A model generated the notes under the pieces. That model saw nothing but the letters and a program-made list of their open reading frames with translations. It had not been told where the DNA came from and searched no databases. Positions 22,371 through 34,435 of a DNA stretch of 64,000 nucleotides are shown in pieces (position 1 is the first letter of the stretch; every line of letters begins with the position of its first letter). The stretch is from positions 23,337,757 through 23,401,756 of the forward strand of contig OX465104.1 of the NCBI GenBank assembly GCA_949987565.1. The letters are read 5' to 3'. Source of the stretch: Luidia sarsii (lineage: Eukaryota > Echinodermata > Asteroidea > Paxillosida > Luidiidae). Position numbers and translations under genes: made by a program.

Positions 22371-23670
22371 GTCACGAATTTCTCGGCCTTGCTGGCTGAC
22401 TAAACACTTGCAAGTGAAGTGCAGTTGAATGTACTTGTAAGAAGGCTGGCTCAGTCAAAATCAGGCCTCACTTTCTGAAAAAGAACCCACTGAATGTCTA
22501 AAAACGGAACGGAAATCAGCCTGCAGAAGGGAAAAAGTCAACTCTAATAGAGGGCGCCCTATAAGCGCACCGTTAATTTACAACTTTGTGCCCGCGAGTT
22601 ATCCGACCCCGAGCCTCGTACGTTTGCGCAATGTACATGTACACGTACAGTACATGTACATGTGCTGTACAATGTACATGTACATCGTGCGCGTGCGTGT
22701 TGGTACATGGTGAGTAGCATTGGAATGCAGCCCACTCGTGAACTGGGAAATACTGGTCGTGAACACGATAAACACGATGTGATTGGAACGCGGCATTATA
22801 CACTATAGTCGTGAAGAGGCGTTCCAATCGTCTGGTATAACTCGTAGTCACCAGTCGTCAACTGGAGACAGAAATCTTCCCTCTAGTTCGCGACTTGGCC
22901 GTCAACAAAATGAGGTCGACGTGGATCAGGAGGTCAAAGGGCAAAAAGTTGTTACCAACATGGATGCACGCATGAGTTACGTACGCTACCTAAAGTCAGT
23001 GCGGTTCTGTGTGAGTATCGGTCACGAATTTCTCGGCCTTGCTGGCTGACTAAACACTTGCAAGTGAAGTGCAGTTGAATGTACTTGTAAGAAGGCTGGC
23101 TCAGTCAAAATCAGGCCTCACTTTCTGAAAAAGAACCCACTGAATGTCTAAAAACGGAACGGAAATCAGCCTGCAGAAGGGAAAAAGTCAACTCTAATAG
23201 AGGGCGCCCTATAAGCGCACCGTTAATTTACAACTTTGTGCCCGCGAGTTATCCGACCCCGAGCCTCGTACGTTTGCGCAATGTACATGTACACGTACAG
23301 TACATGTACATGTGCTGTACAATGTACATGTACATCGTGCGCGTGCGTGTTGGTACATGGTGAGTAGCATTGGAATGCAGCCCACTCGTGAACTGGGAAA
23401 TACTGGTCGTGAACACGATAAACACGATGTGATTGGAACGCAGCATTATACACTATAGTCGTGAAGAGGCGTTCCAATCGTCTGGTATAACTCGTAGTCA
23501 CCAGTCGTCAACTGGAGACAGAAATCTTCCCTCTAGTTCGCGACTTGGCCGTCAACAAAATGAGGTCGACGTGGATCAGGAGGTCAAAGGGCAAAAAGTT
23601 GTTACCAACATGGATGCACGCATGGGTTACGTACGCTACCTAAAGTCAGTGCGGTGCTTTGTGAGTAGCG
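22371..23670. repeat. Two tandem 650-bp alpha/gamma units, copy 2
   Basis: GTCACGAATTTCTCGG recurs at 22371, 23021 and 23671, an exact 650-bp period. Copy 1 of the duplication has only one such unit (17167 to 17817). The two units here are almost identical. Confidence 0.92.
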
Positions 23671-24054
23671 GTCACGAATTTCTCGGCCTTGCTGGCTGAC
23701 TAAACACTTGCAAGTGTAGTGCAGTTGAATGCACTTGTAAGAAGGCTTGCTCAGTCAAAATCAGGCCTCACTTTCTGAAAAAGAACCCACTGAATGTCTA
23801 AAAATGGAACGGAAACCAGCGCAGAAGGAAATAAAAATCCACTATTTAATAGAGGGCGCCCTACAAGGACACCGTTAATTTACAACTTTGTGGCAGGCGT
23901 TCGAGACTTCGCCACTCGTGCGGCACACTGTAAAGTGACGGTTGTAAGGATTTTTCTCGGCCTGACTGGCTGACTCAACACCTGTAAGTCACTCGAGTGC
24001 AGTAGGATTTACTTGTAAACAGGCTGGCTCAGTCAAAATCAGGCCTCACCTTCT

Positions 24055-24271
24055 GAACCATCGATCGATCATCTAACCAGGTGTTGCATTCTCCCTGCCG
24101 TAATCTGTTGACGACCGGCCGAAAACTGCCCCCTTTCCTTCCAAGAAGTCTTGACCGGTTGCCGTGGATTTACGCGTGGGCTGTGATCCGGACCGACAGC
24201 GCCAGATCGATAGTAACTTGAGATTTCTCGGAGAGCCGCTCGGGGACGTACGGATTTTTTCTCTCTCACAG
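24055..24271 (+). promoter_or_regulatory. CpG-rich leader upstream of exon 1, copy 2
   Basis: Duplicate of 18201-18417, including the CTCTCTCACAG acceptor-like end. If copy 1 is a promoter, this is a second one 5.85 kb downstream. Inferred only. Confidence 0.3.
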
Positions 24272-24325
24272 GAACTGCTCGTGATCGTCAAGATGTCCCA
24301 GAATCACTTCCCGCATCGCCGAAAC
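24272..24325 (+). CDS. Putative first coding exon, copy 2
   Basis: Identical to 18418-18471: ATG at 24293, peptide MSQNHFPHRRN, donor GTGAGT at 24326, phase 0. It is closer to the downstream exon than copy 1. Preservation of ATG, frame and both splice signals is expected for either a functional or a very recent copy, so it does not by itself prove use. Confidence 0.5.
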
Positions 24326-24709
24326 GTGAGTCACTCTCAGGAGAACTTGCCTCTAAAAGGGACACTCTTTTGTCTGTACACTTTTTTTTTCACGGTGTTG
24401 TTAATTATGTAAATGTTTATTATTATTAGTTTACGAGGCCTTACTGTGGAGCATCACATACTCGCAATCTTTTAAACTAGTGAAGGGCCGTTCTTTCAAT
24501 GATTGATTGATCGAAGATCGTGTTTACTGTGTGTTATTTATGGAGGGGACCAAGTGGGAGGGGTTAAGGGTTGTGAATGGAAGTATTTTGGGAGGGCCCA
24601 AAACTAAGTAAAAGTAGCAGAAGCTTTAATAATTAATAGTAGTTACTACACTGTATACATGCATATGGGAGGGGGAAGATCGGGGAGGAGTAATGGTGGG
24701 TGTGGCAGA

Positions 24710-25345
24710 GTGGGAGGGGCCAGACTAGGTCTAGGCACGAGACTATGGTGATGCCATTGGTAAGGGCAGAAATGGGATGGGCTATGGGTGGGAGGGGCCA
24801 GACTAGGTCTAGGCACGAGACTATGGTGATGCCATTGGTAAGGGCAGAAATGGGATGGGCTATGGGTGGGAGGGGCCAGACTAGGTCTAGGCACAAACCT
24901 ATGGTGATGCCATTGGTAAGGGCAGAAATGGGATGGGCTATGGGTGGGAGGGGCCAGACTAGGTCTAGGCACGAGACTATGGTAATGGTATTGGTAAGGG
25001 CAGAAATGGGATGGGCTATGGGTGGGAGGGGCCAGACTAGGTCTAGGCACAAACCTATGGGGATGCCATTGGTATAGGGCAGAAATGGGATGGGCTATGG
25101 GTGGGAGGGGCCAGACTAGGTCTAGGCACAAACCTATGGTGATGCCATTGGTAAGGGCAGAAATGGGATGGGCTATGGGTGGGAGGGGCCAGACTAGGTC
25201 TAGGCACAAACCTATGGTGATGCCATTGGTATAGGGCAGAAATGGGATGGGCTATGGGTGGGAGGGGCCAGACTAGGTCTATAGGCACAAACCTATGGGG
25301 ATGCCATTGGTATAGGGCAGAAATGGGATGGGCTATGGGTGGGAA
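24710..25345. repeat. 79-bp minisatellite, about 8 units, copy 2
   Basis: Same unit as 18856-19258 but about three units longer, which accounts for most of the extra length of copy 2 in this interval. Confidence 0.95.
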
Positions 25346-26109
25346 GGGCCATAATAGGAGGGGCAGACCATGGGCAGGGAAGAGTAGGAGGGGCTTGGGT
25401 GGGAGGGGCAATTAAAAGTGGGAGGAGTCAGAGTGTGGGTATATGGGAGGGGCAGCATTCAGGGGGGGGGGAGTTGGAGGGAGGAGCTAGGACGCCTGAG
25501 TATGAGCAGGGATGAATGGGGGGTGGGGCATAATGGGAGGGGCCAAAGTGGGAGAGGGAGTGGAAAGTGAACTGGGCGGAGCAGAACATGGCATTGTAGT
25601 GAAAAGGTGTGGTCAGAAGAACATTAGTGGGAGTGGCCAGAGTAGGAGTCAGAGTAGCTAACAGTGTATATCAATTAATCCGGTTTTTTCTTTATATTTT
25701 TATCAAATGTGCTTTTAAACTCTAGGTTTAAATTATAATGTACTAACAGTAGTCAACTACTGAACTAGTATGCATTGCAAAGTCTGCTTTGAAGAGATAA
25801 CGTATTGTTTGCACCACAGCATACACTGTATATTATCTAATATTTCCCCACATCCTTCACCTGCAGCATACATGTACATATACAAATGTAGTAAGAATAC
25901 ACCTTCTGTCAACAAAACCCATGTTTGCTGAGCTATATAACATTCTTTGCACTGAGAAAGAACGTAGAGAAAAAAAACCACTGCTTCCTTTTCCTGTCCA
26001 TTTTATCAGCATAAACAACGTTTTATTCAGCTCTGGCCATATCTGTTTACACACACATTATTGCCGATCGTTTTTGGATCATTTTCTTTCTACTTTTCTC
26101 TGATTGCAG

Positions 26110-26140
26110 GTCATGGTGCTATCTGATTCACAGTATCAGG
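26110..26140 (+). CDS. Putative 31-nt second exon, copy 2
   Basis: Identical to 20021-20051, with the same acceptor (TGATTGCAG) and donor (GTAAGT at 26141). The next exon I can support downstream is at 58388, which implies an intron of about 32 kb. Confidence 0.55.
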
Positions 26141-26218
26141 GTAAGTGAAGTCAGCGTCAACATTGGACACACGATGTCAATTATAACTCCTATGTACAAA
26201 GTGTACATAGTCCATATG

Positions 26219-26434
26219 AATTATTCATTTTATGTTAATGAACCATTTCAAATTATTCATAATGTGAAGCATGGGTAATTCATGCAATTAAATTGAAAGT
26301 TTGTGAATAGTTCATATTAATAATGAATAATTCATAATAAATAATAATAATGAATTATTCATTTAATCAAGTTGATTATTCAAAAGCAGAAGCATGAATG
26401 ATTCATGTAATCAGTTCAATTATTCCCCCAAAGA
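26219..26434. repeat. AT-rich ATTATTCAT repeats, copy 2
   Basis: Counterpart of 20130-20345. Confidence 0.8.
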
Positions 26435-26810
26435 TGGAAGCACTTGTAATTCATGTAATCTTCATGACTTTCTTAAAGTTTGAACAGATTTTTTTCCAGT
26501 CAAAACAACATTTGGTGTACATGTACATGTAGTAGGATTCGGTTCATCTTCAGTTAGGAAAATGGGAAAAAAAAACAAGAAGTTTATGAGACCTAGTAAA
26601 CAGCCATTGGCAAAAAGGATTTGGTTATTCCCCCCTCCTGTTGACAACTTGACACCCCCATCCCCACCCTCTTTCTCACCTCAAAATCTAGCCTCTGTCT
26701 TGAGAGCTCCGTCCTTGCAGTGGGGCAAAACAAATCCGCACACACAAAAAAAACCCGGCAGTCTAGCCTTGCTTAGATTATGCAACTTCTCCCACACCCT
26801 TTTAACAAAA

Positions 26811-27650
26811 TTCCTGTATTAAGTAAACTGTACACTACCGGCAAAGAGCGGGTACAGTAGTTCTCCCGGTGGCTCGTGTGTCAGATTAGCCGCTGCAGTT
26901 CCTGCACTGAGGAATTTACTGTTTGATCAGACAGCGTTGGCCAGGGACCAGGGCCCTTTACAGTCGGGGAGTCTCGTCAGACCGGTCCAACTCGCCTGAA
27001 AAGCATTGTCAAGAAAATGAAAGAGCCCCGCTGAGTGGGGGGACCAAAATCAGCTTGCCAGACCCAATGCTCCTGGGAAGGCCATGTGTAGCAAATGTAT
27101 GCTAGCTGCCTGCTAAGTAGGAGACGCCAGAAGCAGGTATAGTTTCCTCAATCCTGTTTTGAACAGGGAGAACTGTTTTCATAATATGCTCATGAATACA
27201 AATCAGAGTTTCTGTGAAGTTACGTGAGGTGGCCCACTTCACCACTTGTATTTTTCCCCCCCAGGATATTTTGGTCATCAAAGCTAGCCACCTCAGTGGT
27301 CAAAAGCATGCCAGAAAAAAAACACACCATTGGAATGTAACAGCAACTTAACATTCATGAGCAAAGTAATGCATTACATTTTCGTCTGTTTCTTAATACA
27401 GACAAATGTGTATTAAGGTGATTTTTCACCCATCCCATCATCCCATGTCAGATTTGTGCTCCACAAACCTGGCACAGCTATGATAAACTAATACTCATTT
27501 ATTCATCCAAATTATTCAGCTGCCAGACAGACTATCAAAATGCTAGTGGCAATGGAGAACTTGGATGCAGCCCATAGGTTTCTTCCGCAAATCATTTCCA
27601 TGTATGCCAGACTCCACTGGAACTTTTCGTCTGGAGTTTCCCCATGAAAA
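26811..27650. other. Non-repeated presumed intron
   Basis: First sequence after the duplicated block. No exon with paired splice sites and no obvious tandem repeat was seen. Confidence 0.5.
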
Positions 27651-27654
27651 TTGT

Positions 27655-28292
27655 TCATGAAAGTCCTTTTCGCACAGCACAGCTACATGTATTTCCAGGG
27701 AATTCCTTTACCCAGGGAATCGTTACCTCTCCGATAATTCACACTACATCCATGTCCTCAGTCCCAGTAAAAAGACGAAGAAGAAAATTTCCTCGGGGAG
27801 TTGCTCGGTAGATTTCCCCCAGCGGTCGTGTCCCCCCCCCCGGAGTTTTTTGGTGAGTGTGAAACCAAGCGGCGTTCACTGCCGACCTCCGGCACAGCAC
27901 ATGAAGCCCCGGGGTCAGCTAAACCTGCCCCAGATTCACACTTGATCCCATCTCCCTGAGAAATAGACATGACCCCCGGGGGTTAGCCCGCTTTACCCTG
28001 GTCTCAAGGGGGATGGGTGTCACAGGTCCCCTGGGTTAAGCTATTCCCTTTAACGTTTCCCCAGATTCCCACTCGATCCCATCTCCCTGGGAAATAGACT
28101 TGACCCCCGGGGGTTAGCCCGCTTTACCCTGGTCTCAAGGGGGATGGGTGTCACAAGTCCCCTGGGTTAAGCTATTCCCCCCCCCCCCTGTGAAAATTGC
28201 TTGGGCTAAGGGACTGCGGTGCCAGAAGGTGCATCTTTACTTCCTGCGAATTTCTCCCCTGGGCGGAATTACTGTCATGTGAAAAGACTTGA
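27655..28292. repeat. Possible inverted-repeat element with 131-bp tandem duplication
   Basis: GATCCCATCTCCCTG at 27944 and 28075 marks two copies of a 131-bp unit (also GGGGGTTAGCCCGCTTTACC), spanning about 27930-28190. Imperfect inverted ends (AAGTCCTTTTCGCACA and TGTGAAAAGACTT) lie about 630 bp apart. The tandem pair is clear; the element boundaries are tentative. Confidence 0.5.
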
Positions 28293-30170
28293 ATGAGTTT
28301 GAAAGCTGGATTATGAGGTTTATTGCAGAAAAGTTGGCCCTCTTTTTTTTCCGGGGGGGGGGGGGGTAGGCATGGATTCTAGGGAAGCAAGTGGGTTTTG
28401 AACCGAGAATGGATAGTTCATTCTGGCACAGGGTTGCCTACCACACGCTGATGAGAGAAGCTTAAAAACCGGATAGTGATCGAAAATTTTGCAAAAATTA
28501 AGGGCGGAGAGGGGCACTGAGATTCGGGTACAAGTGACCAGGGTGGCAGTGTGGCTGTTGACTAAACAGTAGTGGCGTTGTAGTACATTGTACCATGGTA
28601 GTGCACACAGGAAGGCACATTACAGATGAGGATTTAGATTGGGTTGTTGCAGACTAGGGCTTCTAGCCCCAGGGTTGCCATGGTGTACAATGTATGTTCG
28701 AAAAGAAGAAAAGAAGGTCCAAGCTTTGTGCTAAGTGTGTGTGCGACTGTGCGTGTGTGTGTGTGGGTGGCTTTAGCCAGTCACTGGTCACCTAGAGGGA
28801 CAGCGCCTACATCCCAAACAATGGAGGGGGTCCTGACAATACCGCTTCTCTTGCTGGCCAACAACGCAACATTCTTTACCTCCGTTATCAGAGGAGGGGC
28901 GTGTTGTTAAAAATCGGGCAGTGTTGGAAAAGAGTGCGCATGTAAAAAAAAAAAAAAAGTAAACAAGTAACCCGGCCGAATTCAGCCAGGAAAAGCTGAG
29001 AACAATCCATTTGTGTTGTTCCCCCGACCAAATTATTCCACAACGGCGCTGGCAGTCAAAACAAGCTGAAAAGATAGAGAAAATAAAAAAAACCAAGATT
29101 TTGTGGTTTGCATTCAATAACTACCGGGGGATTTTTTTGGAGGGGAGATTTCTTTCAATACTGCAGTTGTGTATAATAGTGGTTGCTCGGTGCTCCCAAA
29201 ACCACAATATGACCGCCAATTTGTCAGACCTTTGACCGACTTAGAATTGGTTGTCTGCGCCAGATTTTCAATCCCTAATCAGCCTTGCTATCCAGATGGT
29301 GTATTCGTGGTCTTTCATTTCATGACGGTATATCTCAATTTGCCAAGACACATCTTTCTCTTAGGAAAGCCAGGCGCAGTCATGCAGTGGCTCCGATGTC
29401 TTGGAAGACTTTTTCCTCAAAGGCAGAAAATCCGAGGACGGTTCTGCGTAGGAGAAGTTGCTAGGATTGAAACATCAGGCCCTCTTGTTAGCTTTTTCAC
29501 GCGAAGCGAAAAAGCTATTGTTTTTGTTAAGATTTTTTTTCTTCTTCTTCTTCTTTTTCTCATGTCAAAAATTCCCATAGACAAAGCACAGGGTTTTTCG
29601 GAGGGCACTTTTGCGATTGAACAAACTTTGATTTTTTGGTGTTGTCACAATGGTGTTGTCAAGGTAATTCTGTAACCAATTTCCCCGGGAAGATCTGTTG
29701 CTAAGCAGCTGAAGTTCATTTCCTCACTTGTGTAAGTCCCTCCAACGGGTACTTAAAATAACTTAGGAAATAACTAGTATTAAGTGTTAAAAAAAAACCC
29801 AGTAGCAACAGTAATAGGCCTATACATGTATTAGGCCCTACTGATTTCTTGTTTGACCATGTTTTCTTTTTAATCCTTGGAAATGAATGATAATATTGTG
29901 AATTTATTGGTTATTGCCCTCTGGTGGTTAACCCAATGCAATTTTAGCCTTTTTTTGTATACAAAGTATGAGTCAGTTGGTACACAATGGAGAAGGTTGG
30001 TTTAGGGTTTTACATTACTTGTCTCCGGAAGAGGTTGTGTCACATTCCTGGGTCCTGCATTTCAAGGCAGCTTTTTGTCTTTTTCATGACTTGGGCGGAG
30101 ACTGGGAGTTAATCCGAGCTGCCTTAAGGTCACATGACACCACCGTGAGCAAGGTTTGACAGTCGGCAGG
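28293..30170. other. Presumed intron, mostly unremarkable
   Basis: Contains homopolymer G (28352-28366), a short GT run near 28757 and a diverged R-like segment at about 29440-29485. No convincing exon is seen. Confidence 0.5.
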
Positions 30171-30175
30171 CTGAC

Positions 30176-30261
30176 ACCCCTCCCTTCCTCCCTCCCTCCC
30201 TCCCTCCCCCCTCCCTCCCTCCCTCCCTCCCTCCCTCCCTCCCTCCCTCCCTCCCTCCCTC
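30176..30261. repeat. CCCT tetranucleotide microsatellite
   Basis: About 85 bp of CCCT repeats with one CCCCCC interruption. The Gly-Arg-Glu-rich minus-strand frames derive from it. Confidence 0.95.
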
Positions 30262-30605
30262 TTTAACAAATATTACCTTAAGAATACCCTGAACTTTTTG
30301 GCCGGAAGCCATATTTCCCGCCCTGCGGAAACGTGAGGAGGAGGCGTTGCGAGCCAGGAAGCATGTTCCTGTCTGGTGATAAATGCCAAAGCCGTGATCG
30401 GTTTTAGAACGGGGCCGATTGACAGTGCGGTTTGTTGAGCTGGTGTGTGCTTTGCTCGCTCGTCTACCGACCTTAAAGCACAGTTGTTTCATTGTTTTGG
30501 CCGCAGCACATGCCTATGAACTGTGCGAGAGATATTTCTGTTCAAGCCCCTCTCTGACATACATGTAAGTGTCAAAACCATTCCATGCTGTCTGAACCTT
30601 TTCCA

Positions 30606-30745
30606 ATTTTGGAGAAAAAAAAATGGCCAAAGCAAACATTTGACTGGACTAGGACTTGAACCCAAGACACTAAGTACCACCTGAGCTATCTAGCCCATAG
30701 ATGGTAGCCTTCTCAAATAGCCAACTACCGGGGTAACCTTTGCAG
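30606..30745 (-). repeat. tRNA-derived SINE fragment
   Basis: Reverse-complement match to the SINE at 46960-47212. It shows a B-box-like GGACTTGAACCC segment, ACCTGAGCTATCTAG (A-box complement), and the body sequence ATAGCCAACTACCGGGG. Confidence 0.65.
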
Positions 30746-30775
30746 AGTGGGGGGAGTCATCAAATTCATAGTCTT

Positions 30776-31478
30776 AAGCCGCGTCCGCACTGGACTTAAA
30801 ATGGGTAAACTAACCGAGCAAATGGGTAAATTGACCATTTTAAGTCCAGTGCGGACAGCCCAGGAAGTTTTCCTCCCAGGTAACTTAAACCCGACTCAAA
30901 TGGGTCGTTTAACCGACCAACTTCTGCCCGGTTAAATTGACCAGGTCAGTTTAACCGAGCCGAAAAGTCCAGTCCGAACACGACGTCTCGGTAAACGACT
31001 CTGTAAAAAAACACATCCGGTCCGGTACCGGCGCCCCGCATTGCCTCGATACCACGTGACGTGTCCCTGTACACAAGACTCGTGCGGGCGTGGGGGAGCA
31101 ACGTGACTACAGTACATGTACATGTACTTGCACATGTACATGTACGCCCCGCATTGCGATACCACGTGACGTGTCCCGGTACACAAGACTCGTGTGGGCG
31201 TGGGGTAGCAACGTGACTACAGTACATGTATACATGCACATGTACATGTACATACATGTACATGTATGTACACACACAGCAGGTAGATTGTGTACAAACA
31301 TCCGGTGAAAGGTCACCACGAATGTGCCCTCATGCATTTGTTTGCGCCAGTCGGATAGTTGTACCGATCGTCTCGGTTAGTTTACCCGAATTGAATAGTC
31401 CAAGTGCGGACGCCTCGAAGATTTACCCATTGGAATGTTACCCACGGGCTCGGTAAAAGTGCAGTGCGGACGCGACTT
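30776..31478 (+). mobile_element. MITE-like element, family 1
   Basis: About 20-bp imperfect terminal inverted repeats (left AAGCCGCGTCCGCACTGGAC) bound 703 bp without coding potential. Sub-terminal GGTTAAACTAACC-like repeats recur inside. An internal unit of about 113 bp (ACCACGTGACGTGTCCC) is tandemly duplicated at about 31034 and 31147. A second, inverted copy lies at 60220-60757. Confidence 0.8.
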
Positions 31479-31549
31479 CATACTAGTAAAGGGTATTTGG
31501 ATCTAGGGTCTGTGTGGTAAACAGACAAAATTGATGGAATGGTGGAATT

Positions 31550-31918
31550 GTGGTGGTGATAATGATGGTGATGATGCTGACAATGATGACGAAGACGATG
31601 ATGGTGATGATGGTGACGATTGTGATAATGGTGATGACGATGATGACAATGATGATGATGATGATGACGATGATGACAATGAGGATAAGGATAATGAAGA
31701 AGAAGAAGATGGTGCTGATTACAATGACAACGAATTGACAATGATGATGATGACGATGATGGTGATGATGGCGACGATTGTGATAATGGTGATGACGATG
31801 ATGACAGTGATGACGATGATGATGATGATTACGATGATGACAATGAGGATGAGGATGATAAAGAAGAAGAAGATGGTGCTGATTACAATGACAACGAATT
31901 GACAATGATGATGATGAC
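31550..31918. repeat. GAT-rich trinucleotide tract with 164-bp tandem copy
   Basis: GATGAT/GACGAT repeats in which a complex 164-bp block ending ACGAATTGACAATGATG occurs twice (31729 and 31893). The Asp/Glu-rich plus-strand frame is most simply explained by the repeat. Confidence 0.85.
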
Positions 31919-32547
31919 TATGATGATGTACAGTGTGTACACACAGATTTGGCTAAAGAATTGTGTGACCATCAAGTCCCCCATGTTGGCAGTAATACCA
32001 GTAGTCATGATGGAAATGGTGATTGAGGTAGTAACAGTGATGATGGTTCTACTCAGGATGGTCATTAGGCACTGTTTATGGGATCAAGATGCCGAGCCCA
32101 AGGATTGCTAGTTGGCCGCAGTTATTGTCCTGACAGACAGCCCTTTGTGGCGGCAGTGGTCAGACAAAATAACATCATCAAGGGCTTTGCCCAGCAACCC
32201 CTTCCCCCCCACCCCAGACCACCCATTCTACCCCAGAGCAGGGGAGCCCAAGGGGACAGTCTGCTGGACCAGGTGAAGGTCACTCCTAACTCCCTCCCAA
32301 CCAACCCCCAAATCCCCACCCTCCCAGCAAGGCTACAGACCTCCCCTAATTAGCCAGTCAATGAAGGCTTGCCCTACTGTCTGGACTGCTAGCTCAATGC
32401 TTCGCCAATTGCTGGAAAGAAGAAAGAAGACAAACTAGAGCAGCCGAGGTGGGATTGGAACCAGCGACTCCTGCTTTTGACTGCAGATGCATAGAATACA
32501 CCTGACCACCGTGCTGGTTGTGGATTTGAATCTGTATATCCAGGGCT

Positions 32548-32835
32548 CGACCTTAGCACTAGCCCAGCGGTCATTGTCTAGTAAAAACAGCCGCGGGCTA
32601 GTAAAATGACACACTTTGCTAGCCCGACAGACTAGTAAAAAGTAGACAGTGTGTGGCGGCAAAAATGATGCAGGTGGGAATGAGAAAGTAGAAACTATTA
32701 ATTTGTTTTACTTGACCTAATAACCTTGTTTTAAATACTAATTTTACAAGGCTAGTAAAACTTGCTCCGGGCTAGCCAGAAACTCGATTTACTAGCCTGG
32801 TGGGCTAGTAAAAAAAAAACTTCAGTGCGAGGCTT
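32548..32835. repeat. GGGCTAGTAAAA-repeat element
   Basis: Several direct and inverted copies of GGGCTAGTAAAA/TTTACTAGCCC occur in about 290 bp. Likely a non-autonomous dispersed element; its ends are not defined. Confidence 0.6.
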
Positions 32836-32867
32836 GATATCGTATCTGTGATTGGACGTGGTACCAG

Positions 32868-32999
32868 GGATGGGTGTCACCAAGCCTTATGATGCATTGT
32901 AACTCAGGATAGGACGGGCAACCCATCAAATGTTTTTCTGCGCATCACTCATTGTCTTGCAATCGGTCATAAGTAGAGATGAGTTAATGCACCACTAGG
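32868..32999. mobile_element. Short MITE-like element, family 2
   Basis: Diverged relative of 43599-43762: it shares CAAGCCTTATGATGCATTGTAAC, GCGCATCACTCATTGTCTTG and the flanking ACCAGGG/CCACTAGG ends. Confidence 0.55.
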
Positions 33000-33730
33000 A
33001 AGCCTGTATTTTTTCAGCAGGCAATCAGCCCAGCAGGCAATCGTGCACCGACCACATGCTGCTAATTGCACGGCGTGTAGGGTAACCCCTCGTTGATTTG
33101 CATTCTCACAGATCATAAACCCAAATTACTTTTTTGATGGTTCCATTTATTGTTCTTCCACAGTGTAGCGGCAATTTAAACCAGTCCTTAAAAAAAAGAT
33201 AAGGATTAACCTCAAAAAAGGAAAGTTAATTTGAAGTACTGTACAAAAGTGGTGCAGACTGCTTGCTGACTCAAATGACCAAAATTGCACGAGTCTCAAA
33301 TGTGTCAAAGGCCTGATGTTTCAATCTTTTCAACTGCAGATTACTTCATGGTCCAAGTCTCAGTCCAGTCAAAGTTTATTTGCTGTTTTCCTAATACACA
33401 GCATAATTCTTGTGGACGCAAAATTTCACACGCAAGTAGGATGGCACCTTTTGAATACGAACGAGAGGAACGATCAGTCCAGACACTGTGCTTTCGAAAG
33501 ATCAGTTTTCAGTTTTAGTCTGTCTGCAGTGGGCCAACAGGTCACCATAAATGCTGAAACTCAGTCCCTTCTTTGTCACAGCTGATTCATTACGTGCATG
33601 TACTTCTGCCTGTCCCAGATTTTGTACAATTTGCTTTAATGTGGGGTATGTCTGGTGGATTGAAACAGAAACCAATTTTGTTTTTTTAGAAATAACTCAG
33701 TCATATGCCTACTGTTTGGAAATGATTCTT
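33000..33730. other. Presumed intron
   Basis: No exon or tandem repeat identified. A diverged R-family fragment lies around 33240-33345 (GCAGACTGCTTGCTGACTCA, GGCCTGATGTTTCAATC). Confidence 0.45.
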
Positions 33731-34435
33731 AAGCCGTGCTTCAACTGAACTCAAATTTAATCGAAGCGATGGTTTAATCTTCGTTCCCACTTGGACTTTT
33801 TGAGTCTTGCACTTTGACCTAGACGATGGTTAAAGTATCGGTAACCGAGCTGGCAATATAACTGCTTACAAGAGTGTTTCGCTTGACCTTTGAGGTTACA
33901 AAACGACATTGGTAGCGCGCGAAATAAAGAATAACATCCGGATGCAACAGAAGCCTGAGCGGAAAAAGCGGTAGGATAGGAAGTACATTAGAAGCGGTAG
34001 GATAGTGGTAGAATTGAAGCCACGGAGAAACTTGTGGCTTGCTACAGATTTGGGGCAGAAAGTAAGACCGATACACGTCAAGTGTCAGCTATGTACATAC
34101 CGCATACATGTAGGTCAGTATGGTCAATGAAGCGAGTGACACGTAAGCAGATGCTGTGCACAGTGCACGTCTTATGTCATAGGATGAATTTAATTTTTTT
34201 TTACTGAGTCACGTTTTACCGAGTGGTGCATTTCCACTGGACTAATTGGCTCGGTTAAACTTCCCTGGTCACTCCTACTGGGTAGAGGTTGGCCGGTAAG
34301 ATTAACCACTCGGCTCGGCTAAAGCAACCGAGAGGAAAAGATTTACTGGGCCATTTCCACTGAACTTCAAATATGGGAGGGGTAACCATCGTCTCGGTCA
34401 CTTTGACCAAAATAAGTCCAGTGGAAGCGCGGCTT
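33731..34435. mobile_element. MITE-like element, family 1 relative
   Basis: Ends AAGCCGTGCTTCAACTGAAC and GTCCAGTGGAAGCGCGGCTT are imperfect inverted repeats. Sub-terminal CTCGGTTAAACTTCC-type sequence matches the family at 30776 and 60220. No transposase remains. Confidence 0.65.

Larger units (their letters stand above)
20722..26810. repeat. Tandem segmental duplication, copy 2 (6.1 kb)
   Basis: Second copy of 15510-20721. The offset grows from 5,212 to 6,089 bp through two main events: one extra 650-bp alpha/gamma unit and three extra 79-bp minisatellite units. A few small indels and substitutions add to this. Exons 1 and 2 are identical in both copies. Homology ends after AACAAAA at 26810. 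Confidence 0.95.

Noticed and set aside
31531..31902. Acidic Asp-rich protein
   Set aside because: Explained by GAT repeats. No flanking coding sequence or splice sites found.
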